This document shows positions 48,990 to 63,315 of a DNA stretch of 64,000 bases, in pieces; position 1 is the stretch's first letter, and each line of letters opens with the position of its first letter. The stretch is from assembly GCA_029931535.1 (NCBI GenBank), contig JAQPZY010001240.1, positions 796,001 through 860,000 of the forward strand, given 5' to 3'. Origin of the DNA: Margaritifera margaritifera (taxonomy: Eukaryota; Mollusca; Bivalvia; Unionida; Margaritiferidae). A program made the translations under genes and the position numbers. The notes under the pieces were generated by a model. It was not told the DNA's origin, did no database searches, and was given only the letters and a program-made list of their open reading frames with translations.

Positions 48990-50967
48990 CTAAAATTCAT
49001 GCAGAATCGCCAGGAATATTTTTGTGCCATGCTCCCGGGTCACCATGATGGCTTTCCTCTCCAAACATCTCTCAGAAAGTATTTTCATATGGACATGTCT
49101 TGCATTAACTTGATGTATTCCAATGGTGCGCGAGTCACATGGCTGCAGGAAAAGTGGCTGTGATCTCTCATAAACGCGGCAAAGCAGCTTTTTGTTGTGC
49201 CTTTCATCTTCTTCATTTGTAACATCAACAACTTCACAACATGAATAACTGCTGATTATGTAAGCATTATCTGGCCTCTGAGCTGAAACTGTAGTGTGAC
49301 TCTGCCCATGGATGGTATCAAAGTTATCTAGCTCCCCAAGTCTTTTAACAATCTGAGACAGTGGTTTTTTCCCTGAGCGAACCATTCTCTTCAACTGATA
49401 AAGGTAGTTTTCAAAAGGGAAGACACTACATTTATCTAGACTGCCATACTCCTCTACATCAGAAGCAAGATGAATCAGACAGTGAACGTTGTAAACAAGA
49501 AATTCTTGTCCATACAAATTACGCCCCTGTACAACAAAATACTTCAACAATTCATCTGCATATTCTCTGTGAAGATTTGCAAGTCTTGGGCAAACAAGAA
49601 TCGACATTGCCACACTCAGTGTCAGAAAATGTTCAAACAAATCTGGTCTTAGAATGTCTTTAAGCGCAAGTTTTCCAGAATACAGAAGAAACTGTCTGTG
49701 CTCCGTCGCCTTCCATCGATCAATCTCATCCAGACTTCTGGGTTTTCGTGCAAAGCTAGCTGGGATGCATCTCCGAAGTTCAACTAATCGCCTGCTAACC
49801 TCTTCAACCTGACCTGCTGACAACTTAACTTCCTTCTTTCCTCGTAACCAGATTAAGAGCAATCTCTTCATAACCCCCAGGCATGCCTGGTGCATGTAGT
49901 CAATTGAAAACTGCTGGACCATATCAATTGGTAGATTGCAGAAAGGTGACAATCCATGGTGGTGCTCTTCCTGAGCTTGGGTTCTGAATGACAGATCTGT
50001 TCTAAGAACTACATTGTCAACATCCTGATAAGTGAGTCTTCCTAACCACTCTCCTTTCTGGGTGCATCGTTCACAACCATAATAACCAGAGTACTCTTTT
50101 ATATTCTTCACCATGGCTCTTGCCGGTGCATCACAAACAATACACCTCAACCTGACCTGGATGATCTTGTCATCACACTGCAAACCATGCTGTAAGAGTT
50201 GGTCCATATCTCTAATGGTGTCATGTAGAAATTCCAAATCTGTTGGTTTCGTCTCACCAAATGTAAGTGCAATGGGAAAAATTATCACTGGTTCTAGTTG
50301 TATTGCACACAAAACTGGCCACAACGATTTCTTTGTGCTACGAAAAAGGGGCAGACCATCAATGTTTAGCAAAATATCTAAAATATTGACATTTACTCTA
50401 GCTTCTAATGGATATTTTCTAAAATTTTTCAGAATTTCATCTTCTAATCCAAAGTAAATATACTCCATGCCAGATTTGGTTTCCGTCTCTACACTTCTGA
50501 CAGTTTTAAGTAATGTCCTAGCTGTTGCATTGCAGGTTAGGAAGCCCATGGTGCTGTAACAGCTTGAGTAAATGGTCTACTGCATTATGCTTCACCTGAA
50601 ACTGATTAGCCCATGCTGCCAAATCATCTGTCAGTGAAGTGCATGTAACAGCTTCATTTTCCAATTCACTGTCAGAATCTGAAGAAAAAGTTGTATGATC
50701 ATTCTGATCAATTAGGTCCCAAATATCTCCATTGCCATCAGCATCACAGTCATGACTTTCATCAACATCAATGTTAGTGGACCACGATTTAGGCACTTCA
50801 TTCATTCTTTGACCCTCGCCACCATCATTCGACTGAAATCCTACATTGTGAGTACAATCATTACTATTTGGGTTATTTTCAGTGTCACTTCTCATGCTAA
50901 CAAGTGACTTTGTAGCAGATTTCCACTTTCTCCTGTACTCTAAACGTTTTCTCTTAACCTCATCCAT
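48990..50967 (-). CDS. Tnp2/DUF4218-type transposase, T2 (catalytic part intact)
   Basis: A 519-codon frame (50549-48990) holds the catalytic region. DGLPLF (Asp64) is followed by a WPVLC string. CDAPA (Asp140) is followed by YGCERC, a probable zinc knuckle (Cys159, Cys162). [14 protein letters not shown] lies near 217-230. [14 protein letters not shown]...[14 protein letters not shown] near 354-390 matches the DUF4218 pattern of plant TNPD. It is expected to cut and join transposon ends. An upstream frame from ATG 50967 supplies the N-terminal part (basic MDEVKRKRLEYRRKW, acidic linker, DLAAWANQFQVKHN) and stops at 50518-50520, one base out of frame with the catalytic part. The protein is therefore whole only with a +1 shift. 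The stop at 48990 matches the family's usual end. A donor follows 3 nt later. Confidence 0.8.
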
Positions 50968-50970
50968 TCT

Positions 50971-52577
50971 GTAAATAGTAAGTAATAATGTATCAAATGA
51001 CATGTAAATCATGCTTTAACTACTACATTCTTCTGTAATTTCTTTCAAATGGCAACAGTAATCATCTCCAAAATTCATTATCAGTCTTTAAAATTTATAA
51101 TCTGGTACAGTTTGATTCTTAAATTTTAAGAGTGTATGATACTTGTGGTTCCATGCATATTATATTCATGTTCTGTAGTAAGGCACATATGTAATTCTTA
51201 TCAAAACATGCATACCACATTATACTTATGATGTAGTAATCCTGGTCTCTAAATAGTAAAGTCAGTTATTGACAATAAGAAAAAGTGTTGTAATAAAAAT
51301 AATGCATGTGACAATACTTTTATTTTCATTAAAATGATTCAAAATATTTTCGTCTAAAAATCAAAGTACAATGCTTGATACTGGAGCATAATTCCTGAAA
51401 ATCTGACATGTGCAAATTAAACAATGATACTTGTAGATTTGATAATTTGTAAATTATGTAGCACCAACTGACTTATATGCTCATAGGGAAAAATCCAATA
51501 CATAATTATTGTATTTTTCTTTACTTTCTAACCTTTTAATTTTAGATTTTTGTTAAAAAAAATTTTTTTTAAAGAGGTTGATTTTAAGTCTACTTTAAAA
51601 TCTAGCGCTACATTATGCTTATCACTTCTCACTATGATCATTTTGCTGCTTCAACTTTTTTTCAATAACAAGAACATGTACACAATAATCAATTCAGAAT
51701 ATAGAAGAAATTGTACAAAGAAATAAAGATAGGGCTTGCACAAATGATGCGCAATTTTTGAACATTTGGTTGAATATTCTGCATGATTTTCTAGAAATCT
51801 GTGCGAATTCCCCATTTACACATCTTGACCCAGACTCCCGCCCCCCATAAAAACTAAAGTTCTTCTAGCTTATCTGATTCATGTTATTACTTAGCAAATA
51901 AACTGTATATTTGATGACACATGTTATTCGTGTGTGCTGTCTTTATTACTCACAAAAAACTCATGTACATAATTATCACTCAAAAAATGCCAGTTTTGGA
52001 TTATTTACCACCAACTATATGGCTCATTCATGCCTGTAATTATAAAAATTTAATTACCATTTAATGTTTATTTTCTTTTTTACATCTATACATATCAGCA
52101 TGTATACATCTGTCTAAACATAAATTTCTTTAAATTGCACTTGTAATTTATTTAATTTTATTATACTTGATTTTTTTAAAAATATTTTGGTCAAGAACGA
52201 CAAATCTTATACTCTGGAGCTATGCGCATGCGCAATTCAAAAACATTAACTCCAAGCATTTTACAACGGAAAACCGATCCTTATCCTCGCTTTTTTTCAT
52301 TGCAAAATTACCCAGTGTACCAATATAATTTGTTTAATACGAGTCAGATAAAGGTCACAGAAATACGCCAAAAAATGTATGTCATTTTATGTACAGATTG
52401 AACATGTTGGCGATCAACCTCATTTCCTTTGTTTGAAAATGGCACCGCATGGTGTTCTTGACATGTGCTTGAATGCGTCTGTAGACGTGATAGAACAATC
52501 AATCTAAAAAGAATCTCAGTATCACAATAGAAACGTTAAATGCGAATTATAGATTAATTTAAAAAAGCTCATACTTT
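50971..52577. other. Putative 5' leader intron of T2, no coding sequence
   Basis: Matches 30,072-31,675. Contains the NRF1-like palindrome at 52223-52234, and the ETS-like site follows at 52647-52654. No frame of note. Confidence 0.4.
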
Positions 52578-53398
52578 GACGGTTCAAAACAGTTGAAAAC
52601 AGTAGATATAATTCAACGTCTCAGTCACAAATGTTGTTCTGCCGGTACCGGAAGAGCGAAAACTTCGGTTCGTAGATTCGTAAAAAAATTGAAAAGGCAG
52701 AGATCGTACATCATGTTTGTAATCATAAAAACTGACGAATAAAATATTCCCGACAAAAATTGCAACCTTCATTCAGTTATTTCTTTAAAAAAAAGAAATG
52801 AAAAAACTACGAAACAATGATTGTACCCTCTCTACTGTGTAAAGTTAAACAGAACATTGGTACAACGTTGTAAAAACGTTACAAAATATCTTTGTAACAA
52901 TTACACATATTTGTAAAAAAAATATGTTATGATCAATGCATATACGTGTCATTTTTATATTTTTTTATATTTTTTAGGTCAGAGGACTATTACGATTATG
53001 TTCATGTGTAACGTTTTAGTAACGTTGCTAGAACTTTATTTCCCCACGTAACCAAATCACAACCTTACAGCAACGTTGTAATAACGTTATGTGTTAGCTG
53101 GGATACAGCCATGCTCTAAATGAAGATTCGTTTTGAATTCTAATTTTGAACAAAATTGTCTTTGAAGCGTTGCTTTACTACTAATAGGAAAACATTAGCT
53201 ACACCTTGTTGCAACCTTGAATCTCTGAAATCGTGCGTTTCTATAACTTCATTAATTCTTACTACCCATGAAATTTTGTTTGTGTGTTCCATCAATTCTG
53301 CCTATAAAATGACATACACATTTTATTTATATTTCCAATTAGTAGAATTTACAAAAGTGAAATATTTGGCCAATAGTAGACTTATTTGAAATGACACC

Positions 53399-53399
53399 A

Positions 53400-53471
<72 letters not shown>
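53399..53471. repeat. (AT)n microsatellite (segment D)
   Basis: Shorter allele of the tract at 32501-32591. Confidence 0.95.
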
Positions 53472-53475
<4 letters not shown>

Positions 53476-53519
53476 TCCTTCTGCTCATTCACTCATTTAA
53501 AGACGGGTAAAATGCTTCT

Positions 53520-54065
53520 ATATTACACTAAGTAAATTAATTCCTTTATAGTTTTCAACGTTACTAACCGATCTTCTTTTATGTAATGGTTTGATTTTGA
53601 TGTAAGCTTCTGACCATGACGGTGGAAGAACACCAGCAGAAAAAAATGGAATAAAGGCTGTAAATAAGGCAGCAACTCTGCTGAACCATATAGTTCAAGT
53701 TCATTCGATAGTTTATCCGGAACAGCAGTTTTCCCAGGCTTCAATTAATTTATTTAGAAATTGTGTCACTACTTATCAACCTCTTCAGTTCAAGTTCCCT
53801 GTCCCTAAAGTATATATTTAGTATCGATCTTGTTTCGTACCTTTTTTGACAGATTTCTTGAACTTTGATATAGATTTGCACAGAGTATGTGTCTTTTTCC
53901 TAGCTGAGACACGTCTATAATAATTTACCCTTTTCTTAAATTCCGTTCTAATTTCTGGAACCTGGTGACTATACCAAGGGGATTTACTCGAAATACTATA
54001 ATCAAATAATTTCTCTACAATTGTTTGGTTAAAGACGGGATCTGTTATTGTGTTACTGACGTCTG
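53520..54065 (-). mobile_element. LINE remnant, pre-RT linker and RT fingers (segment D)
   Basis: Same remnant as 32640-33185. Confidence 0.75.
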
Positions 54066-55062
54066 TTAATTATGTGACTCGATCATTTATCACTTGTTCA
54101 CATATTTAAGTATTGTTTAGTTCGATAATTAAAATTTCTAGCCTTGATTTAAAAATTGTCACAATGCAAATTTGACAAATGTTTCTCACATTTATCGCTT
54201 CACTATTCCAGACATATCTATTATTAATTTGCATTTCGTCTGTCATGGACTCTTGAGAACTCTATACACAAATGCTAAAGATAGCAAAACATACAATAAA
54301 ATGATCCGGACAAATATTTGGAAAATGATTTAATTGTAGCTAATAGAGGCTGACTTCCATTGCCATAATCCAATAAACCTTTACCTCTGCTGTTCACAAA
54401 AGTAAATTAACCAACACTTTTGTCATTACATAAGATTCCAATAATAATTCGAAAACTTAATTTTGCAAAACTCTAAAAGTAAATAACGTCTTTTACAGAT
54501 TTACCCTGGGCTCTTGACGCATCACTAATCATCCGCGTTACGGAATATGAACTGTTGTTTTTGTCTTGTACGAAATCCGGGTCAGTGCACGTTCAATAGA
54601 ATATGATAAAGCCGGGTGGGCTTGGATCTAGGAAATTTGCGATGATTAAATCGGACACCCTACTCATGCGCATAAAGTTCAACAACGGAGATAACAAAAT
54701 GATATTTTTCCTAAATGGATGCGATCAAAGCATACATTTTCAACAAATAATCACCAATGATCTGGTATTGTCAACGGCTATGATCAATGTATGGAATTTA
54801 TCAAACTCCCTCTTTTCCCTTTCAGCCTGCCGCTCTATCTCTAACTTTTCTCTTTCAATATCCCTCTCTTTTAATCGTCACTAATGTCATAATAACAGTT
54901 ACTAGCGGCAACATTCTCCGTTCCAATAATGTTATTATACAGTTTGTGTATCACGAGCAAACCAATCACGTCTTAACGAATTATCTCCTGACATTAGATA
55001 ACATAGATATAAGTATATATCATTATCTATAATAAAAAAAACTTGATTTACATTTCACATGA

Positions 55063-55285
55063 ATGTTATCAATTTATTATTTCAACCCGCCCCCAAATTG
55101 AAATAAACTCCTCGATATCTTCAAAACGAACTGTTGCAAAATTTGTAAATATTTACGATAACCAAGTCATTATCGCGACAATCAGCTTGCCAGAGGATAA
55201 TGGCGGACGTAAACAAAGCCTGGAGGTGTGTCTAAACACACTCGCTGATTGATTAATCGCTTAGCGTGATTGACAAGTGGCGAAT
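55063..55285 (-). repeat. ~240-bp inverted-repeat family, reverse copy (segment D)
   Basis: Counterpart of 34183-34405. Confidence 0.8.
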
Positions 55286-56158
55286 CATCAGAATCACTAT
55301 AAACAAATTCAAAAACATCTCTGACTGATTCTTGATAGTACATGATTAAGCCCCCGCCCCTTCCCCTTCTTTTCTTAAGAGTTCATTGGACTTAAAAAGA
55401 ACTATATAGTAAAATTATACCCATGATGAAACGTTCATGATTTCATGCACCAAGGTGAGTTAGTATGTGCAGAAAGCTACAAAGTTCTATCAATTATAGT
55501 AACAAATGTCGAATAATGAATGGTTGTACGTAAAATAGAAGGAAAATAATTCTGGTCTGAGGCCTGTATATTGGGGTTCTTAAAGAAAGAAACATGGTTC
55601 TTAAATCTTTCATTATTAGTATGCTACTGCAGCCCCAAATCTAAAAACTATCACACTTATTTTATATGCCACTAAACGTTTTTTTTTTTAAATTTATAAT
55701 TTTAGATTTTGAGAAATTTAAATTTAAATTGCTATTGAATTCGTTATGATAAAAATGCAAAGTAGATATATTTTCATCTTGGCATCATTTTCATTGCTTA
55801 AGTATGCAGCTAAGTGATATATTTGGCATTCCTACTCACTTCTCACAGCCTCGTTTTCAATATTGTTCCCTTACATATTAGGTAGGGGCCTATTCTGAAA
55901 ATGTATGAAAACATCATTCAAGTTGTTTTTGTGCATGGGGATCATTGACACTGGTGTTTATTTTCTTTCTTCATTATTTTTTGTTTTTTGACATTAAAGT
56001 GGTTAAATTCTGTGCTATTGTTGGTTTAACATACTAGTGACAAATATCTGATTCTATAGCTTACAACAATTGTTTATTAACACAGTTGCATGGTACTTAA
56101 TGAGAGGATGGAGATGAAGAATCTAGGGTACATTCCTCTGTGTCTGTTTACTAAGCTA

Positions 56159-56400
56159 TTTTTAGCTGTTCTTGGGAGTCGTTGAACTCCATGGGTTTGT
56201 TTAACCCGGATCCTTGGGCCAGTAGTGGCGTTAAATCGGGGGACGATAGGGTTAACTCAGTGTGAGGGGCAAGGGTCCTGGACCAACGGGTCTGCGGAGT
56301 AGGGTGGTTTCCAAGGGATTATTCAGCAGACCAGAGGAGTGGACTACACGAGTTCATTCCTCGATCACTCATCGGGAGAGTTAGATCGGGAGAATTCATG
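56159..56400. other. GC-rich conserved patch (segment D)
   Basis: Counterpart of 14036-14290 and 35279-35520. Confidence 0.4.
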
Positions 56401-56452
56401 GTCATATATCTATATATTAGGTTTTCTAATATGTGTAAGCTTAAAATTGTTA

Positions 56453-56910
56453 TTGGACGATAGCTTTCAGAGGATCGAATCCCCGCTACACTTATAAATC
56501 AATCTGATGATTCCCTCAAGCTGAATATCTGGAATTATTCCTATCTCGAGTATCAGAATGAAAAATGAAGCATAAATAGGCATCATTACATCTGAGGTAT
56601 ACTTTATATAGTCTTTGATGATTTGATTATTTGATAGTGTCTTATTATTTTTATGGGATTTAATGCAGTTTAGGATCTCTTCCTCCATTATTGAGCAGTT
56701 GAATGTAATATCATCATCGTCCAGATCTATTTCAAGCTCCTCAATGTTTTTGAAATTTTAAAGAATTCATAGTGTGTCTAATGTGATGTTTGATTCATCG
56801 CCTTAGTTTCCCAAACTGTGGATAATCTATTAAAAATCCTTCCGTTGTTTGCTTTTAAGATTTCTCAGTTTGCCTTGTGCTGCTTGATTACATTTATTTC
56901 TGTGAAAATG
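56453..56910 (-). mobile_element. LINE remnant, 5' part only (segment D)
   Basis: Counterpart of 35573-36030, with the same deletion of the palm region. Confidence 0.7.
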
Positions 56911-57857
56911 CATTATTTGTTTGCAGATTTTGCTTGCCTTCTGAAGATTTTGTTGTGTTGACTGGCAAGGATTTATATTGCCTATCGTCCTAGCTAAAAG
57001 GTACTTTCATCATGCACTTGGACACCGACTTCAGAACTGATGTTTATCTGAATTATTATCATCACTACATCACTACTATCATTTATATTCGTACTAATTT
57101 CGTATTTGTTTCCTGCTGACTCATTAAATAGTTTAGAAACTGAAAGACTTATATCAATAATATATTCTTCATTTGTTCCGTTAATATTTGTATGTGCTTG
57201 TTTGCGATTTATGTCAGTATTTTTATCAGAATTAATGTCATTGATAAAATTAATCGTATTTTTTTTTCTCCATTTCGGCTTCCCAAACGATTTATTTTTC
57301 TTTCTGTGGATATATTCTTAAGTTCGCAGTATGCGTGAATTAAAGTGTAGTTGTGAGTTACAGGTGTCGGTCTGTGTAAAGCGAATCAAGTTCTGTTATA
57401 CTGAAATATCAACATACGTTAGAGCATGAAATGCTGTTATTAACTATTCTATCACAGAAATATGTCGGAATGTGAATGCTGTTATATTGTTATTTCTGTA
57501 GATTTAATTAAGATACTACCCTCAATGAATAGTGCAGGATCTTAATAAATTTTATGTTTAGCAAGACCAAACTAGCGTACCATATATGAGATATTATACA
57601 AATCATAAAGCGTCGGTATCGGTATAGGTTTCGGCATCAGCACATATGGAAGCATATACATACGTATATCGAACATCATTTATTCCTGGGTCCAAGGAAG
57701 CAGTTTAGAGTGGATTTCATAGTATGTACCCCTGAGGATGGGACTAACTTTGTACATAATACATGTTTTGTATATTATTTGCACAGTCTTGGCTAAGAAT
57801 TTGTCTTTAGTTTAGTTTTTTGCACCCTGTACACGTACTGTTTTATATGGAACTATC

Positions 57858-58250
57858 AAACTTGGTGAGGAGATGCATCTTGACGAGTACTACACCCTCA
57901 TCACAATAGTCGGTCCCTGTTACCCACATTTCACGCCTCATTGACTTTGTTTTAATTTCGTGCTTGAAGTTTGTTTCTCAAGCTCTGTTCATGCTATAAT
58001 CACCAAACTAGATGAGAATATGCATCTCTATTAGTACCACAACCTTGCAGCAAAAGGAGATTACTGTAAACTGCATTTCACATTATACTGGCTTAAGTTA
58101 AGTGTTTCCTTTCAGCTCATAACGACATATTTTTTTTTTCTTCATGAAACTGGGTGAGCGGATGCATCTCGATGAGTACTACACAATCATCACAAAAGTA
58201 GGTTATTGGGACCCATACATCACGATTCACTGACTTCGGTTAAATTCTGT
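57858..58250. repeat. Three degenerate ~145-bp repeats (segment D)
   Basis: Counterpart of 17021-17410. Confidence 0.6.
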
Positions 58251-58804
58251 GTTGTAAATGTTTATTTAGATGTACATTTTCCACATTATTGACTGTCACT
58301 ATGCATTGTATATTGTGATAAGTTACCCACAACGGGTTAACAACTGTATGTGTACATGTGAATGAGTATACAAATTATATGAGCGGACTGCGTGCATTTC
58401 ATGCGGGGCTTCAGCTGTAGCGCCTAATTAAGGTGATTATTCCTGCATGAACTATGTTTCTCATAGTGGTCATCTTGGCTGTCCTCCAAAGTAACTCAAA
58501 GCCCGTGATTCCCACCAAGTAAAATCTGGCTTCTAGGAGTGGATAATTTGTTTTAGTTATTTTATGTTGTTTTTTCTAATCCCTGTAATAGTGGCTAACA
58601 TTTCGTTGTGAAGATTACTTTAGTCTGATTTTATTTCTGCACTATAATTATTTTTTACAGTGGATGCAGAAGACTACCAAAGCTTCGTAGAGACGAGCTC
58701 TATAATCATTGATTACACTCTGATTATTTAAAGGTTGATTATCATTGAACCCGAAGTAAGATATCTATGCATATTTGTCTATTTCAAGAAACTATAAGAA
58801 CTGA

Positions 58805-59263
58805 AAATGCTCAGAGAATATGGACTTTTTTGCACACCTATGACATCATGCAAAATGGACATTTTACATATTTCAATAAAGACTTTACTTACACACTTCT
58901 GATATCCACACAGGACGAGGAACATACACACCTCTGATACCACGCCTATATACAGTGGACCTTACAGACCCTCTACTGATATCATATATGATTTATCAGA
59001 ACAGCGATTTGCATACACAAACCTTTGAAATAATTCATGCAGCATGAGAATTGTATATGCAAACACTCTAGACGTCAATCATACAAAACGAAGACTTTAC
59101 ATGGAAAGCATTTGGCTTTATTCATACAGAATGGAGACCTGAAATGCATAAACTTGCGATTGCATTAATAAAGCAATGGGACATTAATTACACATATTTG
59201 ACATCATTAATACAGAAATAGGACTGAACATGTACACACTGGACATTACTCATTCAGGACGGG
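58805..59263. repeat. Degenerate ~45-50-bp repeat array, shortened (segment D)
   Basis: Counterpart of 37925-38383. Confidence 0.5.
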
Positions 59264-59431
59264 GAACTATGGTCATACACACCAACTAGGGATGTTTCTA
59301 GAATAACAACATGATTGAATAAATGTCTCTTATTTGGATTGGCATATTCTCATCTAGTGTGTATAGTGTGTCAACGATTTATATAAAAAATCTGATACCT
59401 GAAATTCCACCTTTTAATTAATTGCGGTTCG

Positions 59432-59433
<2 letters not shown>

Positions 59434-59507
<74 letters not shown>
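59434..59507. repeat. (AT)n microsatellite (segment D)
   Basis: Slightly longer allele of 38554-38623. Confidence 0.95.
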
Positions 59508-59512
<5 letters not shown>

Positions 59513-60373
59513 CATACAAACAGTTTATTTGTGTTTTTAAAAAAAACCCATATATTTCTTTACTCATAATTTATAACAATTAACGATACCCTCGCTCTGT
59601 TGGTAAAAAGCAGACGTTCCTGTTTTGTACGTTTAACAAGAATCTGGGTGTATGTGTAAAACCTGCAAACTTTCACGATATCTTATTTATTACAAAATAT
59701 TAGAATACAATAGACATCCAGCTCCATCAATTGGTCTTTTGTTGCATTTTTGGTGCTGACTACATATACGGATTTTTCCGCATTATACGGATTTATTTCG
59801 TTATAGCTTCGTATGTACAGTAGGATAATGCAACAGTACAAATTTTCTACCATAGAAATTAAATTATGAAACTTACTATTTATTTAGTATTTCAGTAACT
59901 ATTACCTTTTCACAGTATCCATGAAATTTTGGACGAGTTTTGATTGATTTACTATAAATAAGGATTATTTTCAGTAAAAGTAAGGACATGTTTTCACAAA
60001 ATATGTGTGGTCAATCTGTTTCTAACTATTGACGACTCGAAAACAATAGACGAACAAAGGAAGCACACTAGTAGTCATCAGGTGGCAAGTCCAAGAAATA
60101 TAAGTGTGTTGTGTGTGTAGTTGTTGAGAGAGAGAGAGAATGTATGTTTCCGGATACTAGCAACATAAAATCGTCAAGCAATATCTATCAGCTAATATGT
60201 GTGCATTGTATTATTTACATTAGGATGAATAATACTTTCGCTACATAAGTTGCCTGTATCAATTTTAGAAGGGTTCATGGGGTTACAATTATATGATCGC
60301 AGCGTTAGAGATAGTTCCCGATTTCCCATGAACAGTACTCGATACAAAATGAATAAATTTGGTCATTAAAAGT

Positions 60374-60710
60374 TACTGAAAAGATTGCAAACATATACCA
60401 TGTACTAGGTATTGTCTTACACTAATGAAAAGATTACCAACATATACCATATAAACTGTACTGTCTTACACTAATGAAAAGATTACCAGCATATACCATG
60501 TACACTGTATTGTCTTACTATTGAAAAGATTACCAGCATATACCATGTATACGGTATTGTCTTACGCTAATGAAAAGATTACCAATATATACCATATAAA
60601 CTGTAATGTCTTACTATTGAATAGATTACCAGCATATACCATGTGTATTGTATTGGCTTACACTAACGAAAAGAGTAACAACATATACCATATAAGCTGT
60701 ACTCTCTGAT
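60374..60710. repeat. ~48-bp minisatellite, about 7 units (segment D)
   Basis: Counterpart of 39490-39826 with the same unit number and order of subtypes. Confidence 0.85.
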
Positions 60711-61305
60711 ATTAATGTGCAAGTTTAAAATGGTGAACATTTTGTAATTAGTGAACTTAAAACAGATGCAGATTTCACATATATTATTGGAGATATTTGG
60801 TTATCAAAAGTGAATGAAAGAATAAGATATACCATACATAAACGGTATTACATGTCCTCTGACTGTGAGACATTACTATTTATTATTATTGTTTTTGTTG
60901 TTGTTGTTAAAATGTAATTATTATGCAAATAAGCAAAATGTTTTATGTTTGATGACGAAAATCATTCTGCTAATACCAACGACGACGACTACGATTTTGG
61001 AGCTATTTGGGACAGTAATAATGACAGAATGTGAGCTCAAAGTATAAACAAAGATTAGAGGACTGTTTAGTTTTCGTGTATCATGAACACTGTAGATATT
61101 AACAGCGTCCATTACATATTCTTTCTAATCATGTTTAAAAACAAGTTACAATTATAGTCTATAACTGGAAACAAATTTTGATTCCTCTGCCATGAAAAGA
61201 AAAAGAACGATGACAACTATTTTAGAAACAGATGATAATTCAAATCAGCAGGACCAGACATGTGTCTGCGCCTCTGTGCCTCTATCGCTGTATACTACAT
61301 TGAAG

Positions 61306-61403
<98 letters not shown>

Positions 61404-61420
61404 TGTATGTATACACACAC
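61306..61420. repeat. (CT)n(AT)n compound microsatellite (segment D)
   Basis: Counterpart of 40422-40528 with a shorter CT part and a longer AT part. Confidence 0.95.
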
Positions 61421-62866
61421 AACTCTCAATGGACGATCACTAGGAAAAAGAAAAAGAAAATGGGTCTCTGTTGACTTTTCAGAGATAATCATAAAATCTG
61501 ACAAATTATATGATGAAATGTTAAACTACTTACGTTTGTGAAATTCATTGTGTGTAACATATTAGCCATGGACATTGCAGAATTGAACATCATATTTTAC
61601 ATATTGGTGAAGTCATTAAGTTTTAAAATCGATTACATACTATATGAACAGCTTTAGTGAAATATCGTAGAAATTTGTAATTATATGTAAACGTATATAC
61701 AATATATAATGGCGAAATGCTAATCCTTGAACATCTCCTTTTCATAATACGCAGTAAGCATATTGGCCGGTTCAAAAGCTTTGCGGGCTGAAATGATAGC
61801 ATATCGAGACCGTAGCGGAAAATTTCGCCTGGGAGAACACTGTATGTAACTAAATGGCCGATCATGTTAACTCTCTACCCATTATCAACTACTCAATACG
61901 AATTACAGAGACACATCTACTAGTGTGACCTGATATCATTGAGAAATAAGTAAGTGTTAGAACGTTTGATAAATCAAGAAGTAGCAAAGACAAATACTAT
62001 CTTTTTGACTGTTTCAACATATTAACTCAGCTTATATGAGGCAGAGCCAATTTCCGTAATCGAGTTGACGTGTTCATAGTAAATAATTTAATTTACCTTT
62101 CTACTGTAGTACATAGTATTTAGCATTTCAGTAATTTTTTGTGTCATTTACAGTTTTGTTCTATAGCTCTAAAGTGTGGAACATTATGTCAGAAATATTC
62201 TTCTTCTTCTTTTAATGAAATAATTTTCACATGTAAATGTAATAAAATTTCTTTCACATCAACTGTTATCTATATAAGTAAAACTTCCTAACTTGACTCT
62301 GAGATTTTAAATAAGGACCAAGTTTGTACTGAAGTAAAGTGACAACTTCGTTACATACACCCGGTATTTAGATATGAAACTATTGTTAAGGGTGTATGCC
62401 ACTAATCCAAAAAGTAGTAGGAGAATAGAAGTTTCCGCTCACCCATGGAAAACTTTTGAGTAAATCATTTTCTTTATTTAGTTACAGTGACTTTGACCTT
62501 TAAGCTGTTGAGCCCAAAATCGAGATGGTTCTTCCTTAAGAAAAGTGAAAGCCATCCACAGAGGTTGGTAGCTGTTGACGTTGGATAAGTCGAGTTATTG
62601 TGCGCAAACCATTTTCGTCTTGCAGTCACAGGGACCTTAACCTTCGATTGTATTTACCCTGAAATCGACAAAATACCTATTTTCTCCACTTGCAAGCTAT
62701 CTGGTAAGTTAGGTTGCTGTAGATGATGGACAACTAAAGTTATCGTGTGGAAACAAAATTAACAGACGGTTGGACGGACAATATCGTAAAATAGTAAATA
62801 TTCAAAGTCAACAGCACTTTTCCTTGAAACCTCCTCCAAAATATCATAGTTGTGTCGCAATTGACC

Positions 62867-63106
62867 ATTCGCCACTTGTCAATCACACTAAGCGATTAAC
62901 CATTCAGCGAGTGTATTTAGACACACCTCCAGGCTTTGTACGTCCCCCATTATCCTCTGGCAAGCTGATTGTCGCGATAATGAATTTGTTACCGTAAATA
63001 TTTATAAATTTTGCAACAGCTCATTTTGAAGATATCGAGAAGTTTATTTCAATTTGGGAGCGGATTGAAATAATAAATTGATAATATTTTCCACAAAAGA
63101 ATCAAA
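62867..63106 (+). repeat. ~240-bp inverted-repeat family, forward copy (segment D)
   Basis: Counterpart of 41977-42217. Confidence 0.8.
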
Positions 63107-63315
63107 CATTCCCTTTGAAACTTCTAAGTATATATAAAAAGAAGCATTTTGTTAATCTGTGGATATGTAATGCATATCTGAAACTAAATGATTTCAACGC
63201 ACAGTGCAACACGACTCTGACAAAAGTGAGGTAATCCAGGCTGTTACATAGGTTCCAAGTCGATATAAAATATTCAAAACTTTTTTGTTTCTCAAAACAT
63301 TCTTCATCGTCACTT

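Larger units (their letters stand above)
42427..53102 (-). mobile_element. CACTA/CMC-like two-gene DNA transposon, copy T2
   Basis: Same termini, flanks and gene order as T1, 10,676 bp. The flanks are the same unit sequence as for T1, so this copy arose by tandem duplication of an already occupied unit and not by a new transposition. Its catalytic transposase part is uninterrupted, which makes T2 the better reference copy. Confidence 0.85.
53103..63315 (+). repeat. Array segment D
   Basis: 10,213 bp, nearly identical to segment C in order and sequence. Sampled stretches show a few substitutions per several kb plus microsatellite length changes. Confidence 0.95.
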
